A stretch of DNA of 64,000 bases from Cololabis saira (GCF_033807715.1 NC_084592.1:26387501-26451500), one strand, 5' to 3'; shown: positions 1 through 18,604, numbered from the stretch's first letter. Made by a program: numbers and translations. The notes: generated by a model from the letters alone, not told the origin.

Positions 1-651
1 AGAGTAAGAGTAAATGTCTTATTTTCCACATCAGTAAATTACTATGTTTTTTCTAAATTAATTTAAGGATCTTTTAACTCTTGTTTCTGAGAATTAACTC
101 TTTGAAACCAGCTGCACTGATGTGCTGCTTTTAGAACCACAATGTTATATAAAACCTGCAGAAACACCAAAAACAAATCAAATGAATGGGATCATAAGAG
201 GACAGCAGATGATGCAGAGTTTATTAACAATCATGAACTGAAACCAAATGAACCTGCACCATCCAACTAAGTCTGGATCCCCCTCAAAGACCACTGCTTT
301 ACAAAAAAACTACATCTCTGCTTTCAATAACTCAATGTTGAAGTCACTTAACTTTACAGGAAGGACATGTACCAGTACAATATAGCAATATAGAGCATAA
401 CAAACTGTCTCCCAATGTCTGTCTGAGAGCGTGCACTGTGATAGGTTTTAGGGAAGAAGAAAAAAGAGCAGACCTGAAAGTAACGAGTACTTTTCAGCCT
501 TCCAAGAAATGTACTCGAGTAAAAGTAAAAATACTTGTCTTGGAAATGTATTCAAGTAAGAGTAATAAGTATCAAAGAAATCTAATACTCAAGTAAAGTA
601 CAAATCCTCTGGATATGTACTTAAGTACAGTACTCAAGTAAATTTACTCCG

Positions 652-1224
652 TGTCACACCTAGGCTTAGGCGAAGGTAGTGTAACACCTCAGCACTAGAC
701 CAAAGACTCTCAACATGAGTAAGGGATGGCAGGCAGACACAACAGGGCAAAGTTCAGGGTGATTTATTTCTCAGGCACACAGGTGGCAATTTACTTGGGG
801 CGGTCCCAACATGCCTGTGGTAAAGACAAAAATGAACATCATTATTCCCAAAAACAACTTAACAGTGTATAATGAATTAATCCAAAAACATACAAACAAG
901 CTAATTAATTAAACAAAGAAAATGCAAAAATCCATGGTCAAATGAAAAATTAAACTTCACCTTTAAAACAGGCAAACAGCTCCTCACAGCAACAGCAGGG
1001 CAAAAGAGTGAACTGAAGGTTTCACACCCTTTTAAACCCAAGCCCTCTCCAAAAAGTTAACGTCACATTTAACAAGGGGCAAAACAGTTCCTCAAAGCAA
1101 CAGCAGGGCAAAAGATTGTGAACTGAGGGTTTCACCCACTTTTAAACCCAAGACTCCTCCCTGATGCAGGTGGACTCAATCAGCAGCAATCAAGTGAGGT
1201 GGCCATGGACTCCCCATGGTCACA
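652..1224 (-). repeat. 3' LTR of the Gmr1-like element (left copy)
   Basis: This copy matches 5942-6514 along its whole length on reading. It begins (plus strand) with TGTCACACCTAGGC and ends with CCATGGTCACA. The pol reading frame on the minus strand runs a few codons into it before stopping at 1180. Confidence 0.92.
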
Positions 1225-4200
1225 TTTATCTTCCCCCTCTCCAGCAGCAGCCAGCTCTGGAAGACGGGACAAGTAATCAGCTAGTACGTTCGCCTTTCCG
1301 GCCTTGTGTCGAATGTTGAAGCTGTAGGGTTGTAGGGCCAGATACCACCTTGTGACTCTTGCGTTTTTGTCCCTCATAAAGTTGATCCAACTCAACGCCC
1401 TGTGGTCCGTCTCCAGATCAAAAGTCCTCCCTAAAAGATAATAGCGGAGGCTATCCAACGTCCACTTAATGGCCAGGCATTCCTTTGATAGCTGAATACC
1501 TGGTCTCTCTTGGGTGTAGCTTGCGGCTCAAGTATAAGACGGGCTGTTCCTCACCCTCCTTTCCTTGTGCCAATACGCTGCCAAGGCCAACACCAGAAGC
1601 ATCAACTTGCACAAGAAAGCGTTGTGTGAAGTCAGGGCTTCGTAAAACAGGAGAGGAACAGAGAGATTTTTTTAGCTGGAGGAATGCTGCCTCACACTCT
1701 GTTGTCCACTTCACTGAATTGGAAGCTGCTTTTAAAGTCAGATTTACCAATGGAGTTGCGATGGTGGAAAAGTGGGGTATGAATCTTCTGTACCATCCGA
1801 CAAGTCCTAAGAAAGATCTGACCTGTTTCTTAGTCCGAGGTCTTGGACTATCTCGGATGGCCTCAACCTTGTCGACTTGTGGCCGAATTTCTCCATTTCC
1901 AAGGTGATATCCAAGATAGCGGACTTCCCTCTTTGCCCAGACACATTTCTGTGTGTTAAGAGTGAGACCTGCAGAATGAATCCTGCTCATGACTTGTCTC
2001 AAGTGGGATAGATGGTCACCCCATGAGATGCTAAAGACAACCACATCGTCAAGATAGGCAGCACTAAACTGTTCGCATCCTTGCAGAACTCTATCCATTA
2101 GACGCTGGAAAGTTGCAGGTGCCCCATGAAGTCCAAAGGGCATTACTGTATACTGATAGAGGCCGGTGGGGGTGCGGAAAGCAGTGTATTCTCTGGATGC
2201 CTTTTCCAGTGGTACTTGCCAGTATCCTTTACAGAGGTCCATCGTGGTCACGTACACAGCTCTGCCTAGCCGCTCGAGTAGGTCATCAATCCGTGGCATA
2301 GGATAAGCATCAAATTTAGACACTGCATTCAACTTCCTCTGATCATTACAAGTTCTGAGTGTGGTGTCCTTTTTTGGAACAAGTACAATAGGACTGCACC
2401 ATTCACTGTTTGATGGCTCAATCACGCCGAGATCCAGCATATTTTGAATTTCCTTATTAAGAGGGCCTAGCAGCCTCTCGGGCACCCTGTATGGTCGCTG
2501 ACGGATGGGGTTGGGATCCTTCAAGCGGATGACATGTTCAGTTAAATGAGTTTTCCCTGGTTTCCCACTAAACAACACTGGGTACTCTTGAAACAAACGT
2601 GAGAGTTCAAGGGCCTGCCTCTCAGGCAAGTGACTGAGGTCAGCCTGCTGAATGGTGGTCAGCATGGAGAGATCTGTGTTCTCCATCTCATCATCTGAAC
2701 TTACTTCCTGTGCCAGCATCACATCCCCTCCCAAGCTGCCTGTGTCTGTGGTGAGAGATTTTCCTGACTTAGCTTCTTCCAACATGCTTCTCTCCTTCCA
2801 CTCTTTAAGAAGGTTGACATGGTACACTTGGGAGGCCTTTCCTTTATCTGGATGAGAGACTTCATAAGTCACCGGACCAGTTTGGCGAATGATGGGATAT
2901 GGCCCTTGCCACTGGGCTAGGAGTTTGTTGCTTGTTGTAGGGAGCAGCAGTAGCACTTTTTGACCTGGTTGTAACACTCTGTTCTGGGCATTCTGATCAT
3001 ACCAGGTCTTTTGCTTTAGTTGGCATTTTGCTAAATTGTCTCTTGCCTCAGCCCTGTACCGCTCCAAACGGTCTCGCATCTGTAGCACATATGAAAGGAC
3101 ACTTTGTGAGGAGGCCTTTTTGGACTCCCATGACCTTTTTAAAAGGTCCAACGGTCCTTGAACAGAGAAACCATACAGGAGTTCAAATGGAGAAAACCCC
3201 GTTGAGGCCTGTGGTACCTCTCTGTAAGCAAAAAGAACAAAAGGGAGCCACTTGTCCCAATCTCTACCTGTGTCATCCACAAACTTTCGGAGCATTGCCT
3301 TCAGTGTTTGGTTAAAGCGCTCAACCAACCCGTCGGTCTGTGGATGATATGGGGTTGTACGGATACCAGTGATACCAAGCTGTTTATGTAGCTGCTTCAT
3401 GAGCTGTGAGTTGAAATTGGTACCCTGATCAGTTAAGATCTCATCCGGGATACCCACTCGAGAAAACAGCTGGACAAGGGCTTTGATTATTTGAGGTGTC
3501 TTGATACTTCTGAGCGGAAAAGCCTCTGGGAAGCGGGTGGCATAATCACAAATGACAAGGATATATTCATGCCCAGCACTACTTTTCTCAAGTGGCCCAA
3601 CAATGTCCATGGCAACCCGCTGAAAGGGAGTGTGGATGACCGGCAGAGGCTGAAGAGGGACGTTCTTGGGTCGCCTGGAGGAAGTCTTTTGACACTCAGG
3701 ACAGGTTTGACAATGCTTAATGACATCTTTAAGCATTAAGGGCCAGAAGAATCTAGTTTTGATTCGGGCAAATGTTTTATCTTGGCCTAAATGACCTGCC
3801 CATGGGATGGAGTGGGAAAGATGCAACACAAGTGGCCGGCAACTGACAGGTACCACCAAGCGATTCTCTGGTTCACCCACCACATACAGCACTTCATTCT
3901 CCAGTACATATCTTTCACTATGGTCAGGGTGACATGTAGCTTTCGCATCAGCCACCCTGGCAAACAAAGGAGAGAGAGAAGGGTCAGCTCTTTGAAGCTC
4001 CCCAATATTCACTGGTACTTGCCATTCTTTAGCGGTTTCCAAGATAGGGACATCCTCACAGAGTGGAGCTCCTCTGACCTTCTCCTGGCGACGTTGGCTT
4101 TTACTCTTGCGAGGCCCCTTGTGACCACCTTGGCAAAGAGTGGGGTCAAAGTCAGGAAGGGGTTCCAACCCTTGCTTGGCAGCTTGAGAGCGAGTGCGTA

Positions 4201-5923
4201 CTGTATAAGACCCATGACTAGAGAAAACTGAAGGATATGTTGCAACCCGCTGCTGGCGAATCTTACGAATGAGATCATACAAGATGGGTAAATCTCTTCC
4301 CAAGATCATATCATGAGGTAGATTGTCAAGAACTCCCATTTGGAGTATGTAAGCCTGACCATCAACAGTGACAGTCATATCAGCCACTGGATATGGTTTG
4401 TCATCACCATGGACACACTGAATAGTTGTGACATTACTATAGTCAAGACTGCCAAGAGGCACAAAGTCACGTTTGATAAGCGATGTAAAACTCCCTGTGT
4501 CGAGCAAAGCCATGACATGATCACCATTGGCAGTTGCATCTGTAAAGACTGGTTCAGAGTCCACACCCAGCTCTGGTGTAGTTGACATGTCTGCAACATG
4601 GGCTGGGGAATGAGGTATATGGCAGAGACTAGACAGCTTGGGCCCTTTCAGGGGACAGACTGAGGCCCGATGACCTGGCTGCTGACAGTGAAAACAAATA
4701 AGGTCATTAGAGGGATAACCTCGCTCAGAATGTCCTTTTTCCTGTCTGGACAGACCCTGGCCACTCTGCCTGTGATCAGTTCCTCTGAATGGTGGATGAT
4801 CAGTTCCATCGTTTGTCCACTGGACCGATTCTCGAGGATTCAGTTTCCGGGGTGGTCTCGTACCCTTGCGGGCATTCAAGTACTGGCCAGCCAATTTAGC
4901 TGCTGTCAGCCCATCCTTTGGCTCATGCTCTTTAATCCAGGTCGTCATCTCTACCGGAAGCATGCGAAGCAGCTGTTCAAGAACGATCACCTCAGCGATT
5001 TCTTCTTTGGATCGTTGCTCCGGTGCTATCCACCTCCTATAAAGACCTTTTAACCTGTCATACGTCTCCCTTGGAGATTCACCAGAGGGTACATGTGTGG
5101 ACCTGAACTGGAGTCTATATGTTTCAGGGGAAATGTCAAATTTAGCTAGAAGTGCATTTTTAAGGTCAGGGTAACTGTTTGAATCCTGCTCATCCATTGC
5201 TGAATAGGCATCAAGAGCCTTTCCAGTGAGCAGTGGTACCAATCTGCATGCCCACTCAGAAGGAGGCCAGCCCCAAGTACGAGCCATGCGCTCAAAGCGG
5301 ACTAAGAAGTTTTCAATGTCCTCCCCCTGTACAAAAGGGAGCATCTTTGGGCCTCCACGGTAGAATAGGTCGGCATGAGCCACAGGTTCATAAGAATCAA
5401 TGGGTTGAATAGTGGGAATAGAACTTGGGGTGGGACGGTTACGTCGAGGAGCTGGTGTAGGCAGCTGCATACGTGGACTTCCCCCAGCGACGGAGCTGTG
5501 GCCAGAGACGGCAATGTTGGGAGGCGGCAACATCACAGCAGTCTTCAGCTCTCTGAGCTCATTAACAAGAACGTCCTCTCTATGCCTCTGGCTGAGCAGG
5601 AAATCCTTGAGAAGGGAGGCCAGCTCTGTCCCTTCCTCGGGTTTGGCCTGGACCTGCATCATTGAGGGGCCTGCTTCAGTAGACCTCCCAGCCTTGGCCT
5701 CATCTGGCTGTAGATGGCGCAATTTTGCCATAGCCTTCTTAGCCTTAGGTTTGGCTGCATTTTCCTCAATATCAGTGAGGTCCTCCTCCCCTGAGCCTTC
5801 AGAGCCCACAGTGGCCCAACCAGCTTCATCTGGCCCCTCTGTAATTGCCACCCCTGATACCTGAGAACGTAAACCATCCCTTCTCCTATTTGCCCCTCCT
5901 TTGGATCCTCTGCGGCCTGCCAT
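1180..5923 (-). CDS. Gag-Pol polyprotein, Gmr1-like (one frameshift near 1482)
   Basis: The start chosen is ATG at 5923 (MAGRRGSK), just after the primer site. The same frame stays open upstream into the LTR to 6040. The first frame runs to 1466 (1485 aa). Residues: gag about 1-400; CCHC knuckle CFHCQQPGH about 409; protease LLDTGSF about 473; integrase zinc segment about 700-740, then catalytic D (AMDIVGP, about 771), D (TDQGTNF) 59 residues on and E (VERFNQ) 36 further, a D,D35E triad; RT with YLDDVVVF about 1291; RNase H from about 1435. At about 1482 one extra base ends the frame, and RNase H continues in the next frame (1458-1180, TDHRALSW). The shift could be a disabling mutation or a sequencing error. 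Confidence 0.92.
1228..1243 (-). other. Polypurine tract
   Basis: On the minus strand a purine run, GGAGAGGGGGAAGATA, lies directly before the 3' LTR at 1224. This is the expected place for the plus-strand primer of reverse transcription. Confidence 0.7.
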
Positions 5924-5939
5924 CCCACCACTGCCACCA
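5922..5939 (-). other. Primer binding site, tRNA-Leu-like
   Basis: Two bases inside the LTR the minus strand reads TGGTGGCAGTGGTGGGAT. This complements a tRNA 3' end including CCA and resembles tRNA-Leu(AAG) with about one mismatch. The tRNA comparison is from memory. Its last two bases are the AT of the gag ATG. Confidence 0.65.
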
Positions 5940-5941
5940 AA

Positions 5942-6514
5942 TGTCACACCTAGGCTTAGGCGAAGGTAGTGTAACACCTCAGCACTAGACCAAAGACTCT
6001 CAACATGAGTAAGGGATGGCAGGCAGACACAACAGGGCAAAGTTCAGGGTGATTTATTTCTCAGGCACACAGGTGGCAATTTACTTGGGGCGGTCCCAAC
6101 ATGCCTGTGGTAAAGACAAAAATGAACATCATTATTCCCAAAAACAACTTAACAGTGTATAATGAATTAATCCAAAAACATACAAACAAGCTAATTAATT
6201 AAACAAAGAAAATGCAAAAATCCATGGTCAAATGAAAAATTAAACTTCACCTTTAAAACAGGCAAACAGCTCCTCACAGCAACAGCAGGGCAAAAGAGTG
6301 AACTGAAGGTTTCACACCCTTTTAAACCCAAGCCCTCTCCAAAAAGTTAACGTCACATTTAACAAGGGGCAAAACAGTTCCTCAAAGCAACAGCAGGGCA
6401 AAAGATTGTGAACTGAGGGTTTCACCCACTTTTAAACCCAAGACTCCTCCCTGATGCAGGTGGACTCAATCAGCAGCAATCAAGTGAGGTGGCCATGGAC
6501 TCCCCATGGTCACA
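5942..6514 (-). repeat. 5' LTR of the Gmr1-like element (right copy)
   Basis: Same 573-bp sequence as 652-1224. On the minus strand it lies upstream of gag-pol and should hold the promoter. The target copy CTCCG follows at 6515-6519. Confidence 0.92.
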
Positions 6515-6769
6515 CTCCGTTACTGTCCACCACTGGTCAAAAGAGACTGCCCCTGTCACTCTCCCCTTTTTATACCACAGAATCATGATTATTTTTCAAA
6601 GTTAGCCCCCGCTGTGATGCACAGCTGTGTTTCTCCACTGTGTCGCCTTGAAGGCCCGAAGACCCCCACACAGTCTGTTGTATATGAAGTGGAGGATAAA
6701 TAAACAGGGTGCACCACATGTTTATCCATCTCATTCGTTGGCATGTACATGTGTGGGTTCGTCCGTTAG

Positions 6770-12916
<6,147 letters not shown>

Positions 12917-15073
12917 CTTCGACTCAGCTGCCATCCACGCTTTACCCCGGAGAGAGAACCATCTGGAAACCAATGTTCCTCACTTACGCAGGACATGGAA
13001 GATAAAACTAACACCCTCAAAAGGCAACTAACCCCCTGTGGATAACTCGGCTGTTTATTTGCGACTGGCTATACATCATTCAGCGCCGCAGGCTTCGTTC
13101 CAATTCTCTGCCTTCCTCTCTCATTTCGACGCTGATCACGAGAGACTTTCAGAAGGAAAGACGGAGAATTGAAGGAATGTTTAAAAAGCTGTACAGAAGA
13201 CTTTTAACAGTAACTTCACTGAGCCACATGCGTACCCTGTGTGCTTAGTTAAAGGCCTTGGTTGCTGGATTAGTTGCACCTCCCCTCCTCTTCTCCTCCT
13301 CTGTCTTTAACCTGAACCTCAAAGACAGCTGCTCAAGAACCACCCGGATCCCTTACCCTCTCTTGACCTAAAAACTGTGTCTGTCCTGCACTGGGCCTAC
13401 AGCATTATGAACTATAATATTCTTTCACACACTCATCAATCACCTTTTGCACAAGATGTAACATTTTCTTTGTATTCATACTACAAACCACTGTTTCCCT
13501 GAAGATTTTATATAATTCTGGAAAGATTTTAGACTCTGAAGTGAAAGTGACACCCCCCCCACCCCCACCCCACCCCCCTTGCCTGTTCGGTGGAAGAGGA
13601 TGCACAGTGTTTGTGCACACATACAAGAATCAGTTGGACAAAGACTGAAAAAATACTGGATTTAAGTTATATAATTCAACAAATCAGTGAATTATAGTGA
13701 CAACGATGGCAGGCTCTGCTCAGGACTGTTACCTGCGATGTTGCAGAGCTTTTGAACTCAGAAGATGTAGACACACCTGAGAAATGCAGTCCTGGTTCTG
13801 CATAGATGCAACAGCCAGTACCGCAGAAAAAAACAAACAATCAAAAAAAATCTGAAAATAGTACAGTGTTAGCCAGGTACTTTTGGGTGGACATAAGAGT
13901 CTGCTATAGTAGTACACTTGAGTCAGATAGAAATGCAGCATTCTTGTTTTTCACACAGTTATGATGAGCAATACATACACTTCCTCACACGGACCGATGA
14001 TGCCGGCTCTGAAGCGTGAGACACAAGCTGCTTCTCAGTGATGCTTCTCGTCCAATGAAAGGGATATACAGTATGTGCCGAATCGGTGACTGGATGTGTG
14101 AGCCTTGAGCAACTTTGCCCTCCCACACCCAAAAGAACATGTTACACAAGCCTAAGAAGAAAGAGGTACAGCAAATCAAATGAGCCCCAGCTGCTGCTGT
14201 AGGAGGCGAGAAGAAGCTGGTGAGCCGTAAAACAGGAAAGTGGCGTCATCTGGGTACCCGGTCAGGGTTCGTCGGTTGGATTTAAAACAAAATAATAATT
14301 TTAGGGGATCTCGAACCATGAAGGGGAATTTGAGGAGATCCAAATGTGTTGCATATGAAGTATACCGGTAGTTAAACTGAGGCGGTTGAAAAATACAGAG
14401 ATCACCACTAGGGGGAAACAACGCGCTCTCTCCTGACTGTGGGAACCAAGTGACGCTGATGTTGTTGGATATTGTATTTTAGAACTTGTAACATCTATTC
14501 CACTTCTGTTTCAAACGCATGTGATAAAACATTTCCACTTCTACTCATGTGCACAGCCCAAACTCTGAAGTCCCCTCTCACCTTCACACACTTTTCTACA
14601 TGCTGGCACACACAAACTTAACCATTTTCTACAAGGTGCATGCAAGATTACACCTACTGTACAGAAACTTGTTGGAGTCAGACCACCGGGACTGGATGAG
14701 TGGTCGATAGCTCTCACGTGTTACGTGATACGCGGAAGCAGACCTTGGTAACGCAGCCCTCCCTCCCCCTCATCCTCTCCCACTCCAATACTGCATGCAG
14801 CACCAGGCAGGTGAGCTCTGTGAGCTGAGCCTGGCAGAAACTCCTAGGTGGCGTTGTGTTATAGCTCGATATTGCATGCTAAAATAGTGCAACACACTGT
14901 CCTTACTAGCTTTTTTTGCATGAGGAGATTGCTAATCCATTCAGACAACAGGGTGAAGGAGCCGGTTAAGTTGTGCCACTCGGGATTGTGGCAGTCACTC
15001 GAAGCATACTGCCTCATGCTTACCTGACACCGTCATACTTTGCTCTTGAGAACAAGGTGGAAGTGCTTTAAGA
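12917..15073 (+). other. hecw2 3' UTR and intergenic sequence
   Basis: No coding family seen. A C-rich run lies at 13552-13578. The 3' UTR end is not clear; an AATAAA occurs only at 15730. Around 14716-14730 are CACGTG and TTACGTGA motifs that could belong to a promoter for the putative unit at 15074. Confidence 0.45.
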
Positions 15074-15590
15074 ATGGACATCGCGCGATTTCAGTTTTCT
15101 CTGAGTGTAACGGTGGGTAGTTTGGCAGCATGTTTCTAAAATGTTACTTTCACATTGCGTGTCTGCTTATCTTAGTAATAGGCTGATGGTTATGGTTCAT
15201 TGCTCATGATCAAGCAGTGGACCAATAGGGCTGTTTGATGTTAGAGAAATGTGAGAGCACATGTAGAGGCATACCATATGTGCAGTCTTGATTGTCTCTT
15301 TGTATATAAATGTATGTGTATGTCTGTCCTTGTTGTGTGTATAAATATATATTTTGCACTGAATGTACCAAAGGTTTGGGGCTTGCAAAGTCAACCATAA
15401 GGTGTGCTCTCTGTTCAGTCCAACAAACACATCCCACGTTTGGCTTCTGCCAAATCCTTACAGAACATCACTTCACGTTTGCTTGAAAGGCAGATTTTGT
15501 GGCATGGGCAGCAACGCTTTAGGATACACACCCCTTAGCCAGTCTGTCATTCGCGGCAACCGAGCTGCTCTGGTCCAGATGAATGGTAAG
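15074..15590 (+). other. Unrecognised possible small spliced transcript
   Basis: ATG at 15074 opens 13 codons (MDIARFQFSLSVT) ending at a donor-like ACG|GTGGGT. A strong acceptor-like CTCTCTGTTCAG ends at 15418, and a donor-like ATG|GTAAGA lies near 15586. From 15419 phase 0 gives a basic, serine- and arginine-rich stretch (LASAKSLQNITSRLLERQ) like a mitochondrial leader, stopping at about 15540. Another frame is open across 15363-15725. No family is recognised and the exon model is inference. Confidence 0.25.
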
Positions 15591-15899
15591 ACTTTGCTTC
15601 ACATCCAGATGAACACAGCTGCACCTCTCGTCTCTCCTAGAACATTTGTGACAGGACCCGCCTCCACTTCTGAGAACTCCACTCTATGCAAAGCTCCTGT
15701 ATGTGTCTCCATTTCACTTCAATGATTGTAATAAAAGAGAACAAGTGGAAGATTTTGATAAATGACATGTGCTCTTATTTATCTACTAAGAGTTTTCTTT
15801 ACCCAGATGAACATCTTTATGGCACACCTCTGCGTAAAACCATTGAAGAGCCAAGGTTTTAATTCCATCTAATTAAATGATTCACTTACAGACATTAAA

Positions 15900-17250
15900 A
15901 ACTTTTAAAAAGAGAGTTTCAGCCAGAAGTTTACAGCTTTTCTTGATGTCTGACAGCTAAATTGAGAAATCCTTTGCTGTTTGAGGTAATTTTAGGATTA
16001 GTTATTTCGTTTTATTGTGTTTTTTTTATTATTGTTAGCCTATTTTTAAAATGTCAGAATAATGAGAGAGAATGTATCTTTCTTCAAGATAGAATATTTT
16101 TTTTGTTTTTTGATACCCCTCCACAGGATTTGCAATATATCTCACTATATTTTTGGTTCATTCATATTGACATAAGTGATTACAGGCCGGAGCCAGTCTA
16201 GCACTTTCACTTTGTCATCCTTAAGCTACCTGGAATCATTCTCTGTAAGAACCATCCGTGCTCACGCATGAATGTTTAGGCTGATGTCTAGATGTTGCTT
16301 CAGTATAAACGCAGTATCTTCTGTCATCTTGATACCATCTATTTTGTGCAGCAAAGCAGCCACACTACACAGTGTTGCCACCCCCATGCTTTCACTGTTG
16401 TTTTCTGACATCTGCATGTTTCTCCTTTTTCTTCCAAATATAATGATGATCATTATGACCACACATTTCAATTTTAGTCTCATCAGAACTCAGGACATAT
16501 CTCCAAAAAATAACATATCCCATGTAGCTGCAAACTAATCTGGCATTTTTAAAGCTGGTTTGGGAGCAGTAAACGCTCTCAACAACTGGACCTTTAGCTC
16601 ATGTTGGTACAGAACGCAGTGTGGATTTACAATGGATAATGCACTTTCAATCAGTATCAAGGTCTTTTGTTGTTCTGTGGTCCATTTGCTCATTTTGAGC
16701 CAAAGAGTGTTCATCTCTGGGATACAGAAGCCATCTCATTCCTGAGTGGAATCATAACTGTGTATCAAATGATATTAAGTGGTATCAATATATTTATGAT
16801 TGTTTATTATTGTTTGAACAGATGAACATCAAACCTACAGGTATTTGGAAATCTAACCTCTTACCCAGATTTTGAAGGTCCACAATCATGTTGTTAATGT
16901 CTTAGCTGATTTCTTTTGATTTATTTAATGATGTCATGCAGTGACACCCTTGTGTTTGAAGGTGAACTTTAAAATACAGTTACAGGTGTGCCTCCAATTA
17001 ATGACTCAAATGTCAGTTATCCCAACAAAAGCTTAAAATGGGAAGATATTGTCACCTTGTCCAATCTTTTTAAAACCACACCCAATTTAATGATCTCTTC
17101 TATTCTGACATAAAAAACAATAAAAGCAATGAGAATCCAAATTGGCTGAAAACACGAAACGTTTATTTAACCCATTAAGCTCCACTCTATTTTCAATGCC
17201 CATCTGCAGCTCTGCAGTAGTCGAGTCTCAAGGCTTAGGTGCTGAGATTC
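15900..17250 (-). pseudogene. Decayed Tc1-like transposase element
   Basis: Minus-strand fragments resemble a Tc1 transposase: VAALLHKIDGI with an ILKQHLD-like follow-up at 16290-16380, then, toward higher coordinates, sequence like the catalytic core and N-terminal helix-turn-helix of Sleeping Beauty-type Tc1 elements. Many frameshifts. TIRs are not clear. Confidence 0.6.
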
Positions 17251-17689
17251 AGGTGCAGCCAAGATGCTTTAAAAATAATTCACATATATGCAGAACTTCA
17301 TACACAAGCCCTTCCCTGTTAGATAAACTGGAAGGTAAGAACAATAAAAGGCATACTGAGCTCTAATTATGCTATACAAAGTCAAAAATGTAAACGACAA
17401 GTCCAAATGAGATCATGTGAGAATAATGAAGCTATCAAAATTCAATTTCCTATAACAAAAGTTATTTCAAATGGTGTGAAATACTAAATCCAAAGAATGA
17501 TGCTTGCAAAACATTGGGGTTCATGATGCAGGAGAAAATATGTTCTTATTTGTTTTAGGCCATTACTATTCGATCATTTATTATCCTGTTAATGTATGTA
17601 TATGTCTTTGTCTTTCTTGAACTTTTAGTTAATTTTCAGCAGTTTTTCCTCGGCAGAATTGAAATGAAATGATTTCAAGTATATTTAGA

Positions 17690-18025
17690 ATCAGAATCAT
17701 GTTTATTTGGCCAAGTCAGGTAAAAAAAAGACAGGGAATTTGACTTGGTTATTTTCGCTCACTGTACAGTAATTAGACAAATGACAGCTCTTATTAACAT
17801 ATATACAGTTTTAAGAAAAGTGAAAGGTGCAGCAGTATGAGGTAGTCATGGTTATTGAAAGGTGCATTGTTACAGCATATGATTGTGGTAATTATTATTA
17901 TTATTTAAAAAAAAAAATGTATTATTATTATTATTACTATTATTATTATTATTATTGCACAGTGATTGATTACTCTGAGACTGAATGTTTAGAGTTCATC
18001 AGAGCAACAGCTTGGGGGAAGAAAT
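17690..18025. repeat. Retroelement-like tail with ATT microsatellite
   Basis: Starts with AGAATCATGTTTATTTGGCC, of a type common in fish LINE 3' tails. An (ATT)n tract at 17890-17956 follows. Assignment to a family is tentative. Confidence 0.4.
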
Positions 18026-18123
18026 TAGTTCGAGACACATCTGAATCTGAAGAAAAGAAAAACACTTTTAAATTAAACTGAATCAGCTTCAAATATACGG
18101 AATATATATCCTTTCTTTTAAAC

Positions 18124-18604
18124 CAGGGGTCTGCAACCTTTATTATCAAAAGAGCCATTTTGCACCCACTTCTACAAAAAATATTTTCGGGAGCTGCAAG
18201 AAATAACAGAGTTTTGAAAAGTTTTCATCTTTTATTTATTTTAGCTGTTACAACCCCTAAATATAACAGAAGTGCAGTGTGCATTTGTAGGCTTACTTTG
18301 AAATAAATGAAACTGTGACCTGTAGGCCTATTTCAGTCTATATTTGTGTAAAAGTAAGACAAAAAAATACCCCACTTTAATATAATACTTTTTTTTGCTG
18401 CAGTTTAGCAGCTTTAAAAATATATATAGAAATATAGAAATTAAAAATAGTTCTTTTAAAATTAGATGGCATCAACTCAAACTCCAAGATAACTGGCCAA
18501 CAAAATAAACTAATAATATGACTAAAAATTAATTCAGAAATATCATTTATTTGTGTTCGGGGTTTTTTCAATGAGGATGAAGAGCCGCAGGTTGCAGACC
18601 TCTG
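18124..18604. mobile_element. hAT-type MITE (CAGGGGTCTGCAACC ends)
   Basis: TIRs CAGGGGTCTGCAACCT and AGGTTGCAGACCTCTG. Perfect 8-bp duplication TTTTAAAC (18116-18123, 18605-18612). 481 bp, non-coding. Same family as 38301-38690. Confidence 0.93.

Larger units (their letters stand above)
652..6514 (-). mobile_element. Complete Ty3/gypsy-class LTR retrotransposon with integrase-before-RT order (Gmr1-like)
   Basis: Two 573-bp LTRs (652-1224 and 5942-6514) read as identical and start TGT/end ACA. A 5-bp target duplication CTCCG (647-651, 6515-6519) flanks the element. On the minus strand the order is LTR, primer site, gag with CCHC knuckle, aspartic protease, integrase (HHCC, D,D35E), reverse transcriptase (YLDD), RNase H, purine tract, LTR. 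Usual gypsy elements place integrase last. Integrase before RT is the order described for Gmr1-like deuterostome elements and for copia. Identical LTRs indicate a recent insertion, yet RNase H carries a one-base shift near 1482. Confidence 0.93.
1..6535. mobile_element. hAT-type short element, copy A (5' end off window), split by LTR element
   Basis: Positions 1-651 and 6520-6535 are the two parts of one element. They match copy B (11278-12149) almost base for base, including the shared end CTCCGTTACTGTCCACCACTG. The LTR retrotransposon 652-6514 splits it and is flanked by CTCCG on both sides. The first TIR lies left of the window. No intact transposase is visible. It sits in the hecw2 intron just before the exon at 6770. 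Confidence 0.85.

Noticed and set aside
1180..1458. Separate small RNase H-like gene
   Set aside because: It is the continuation of the LTR element's RNase H after a one-base shift, and it ends inside the LTR.
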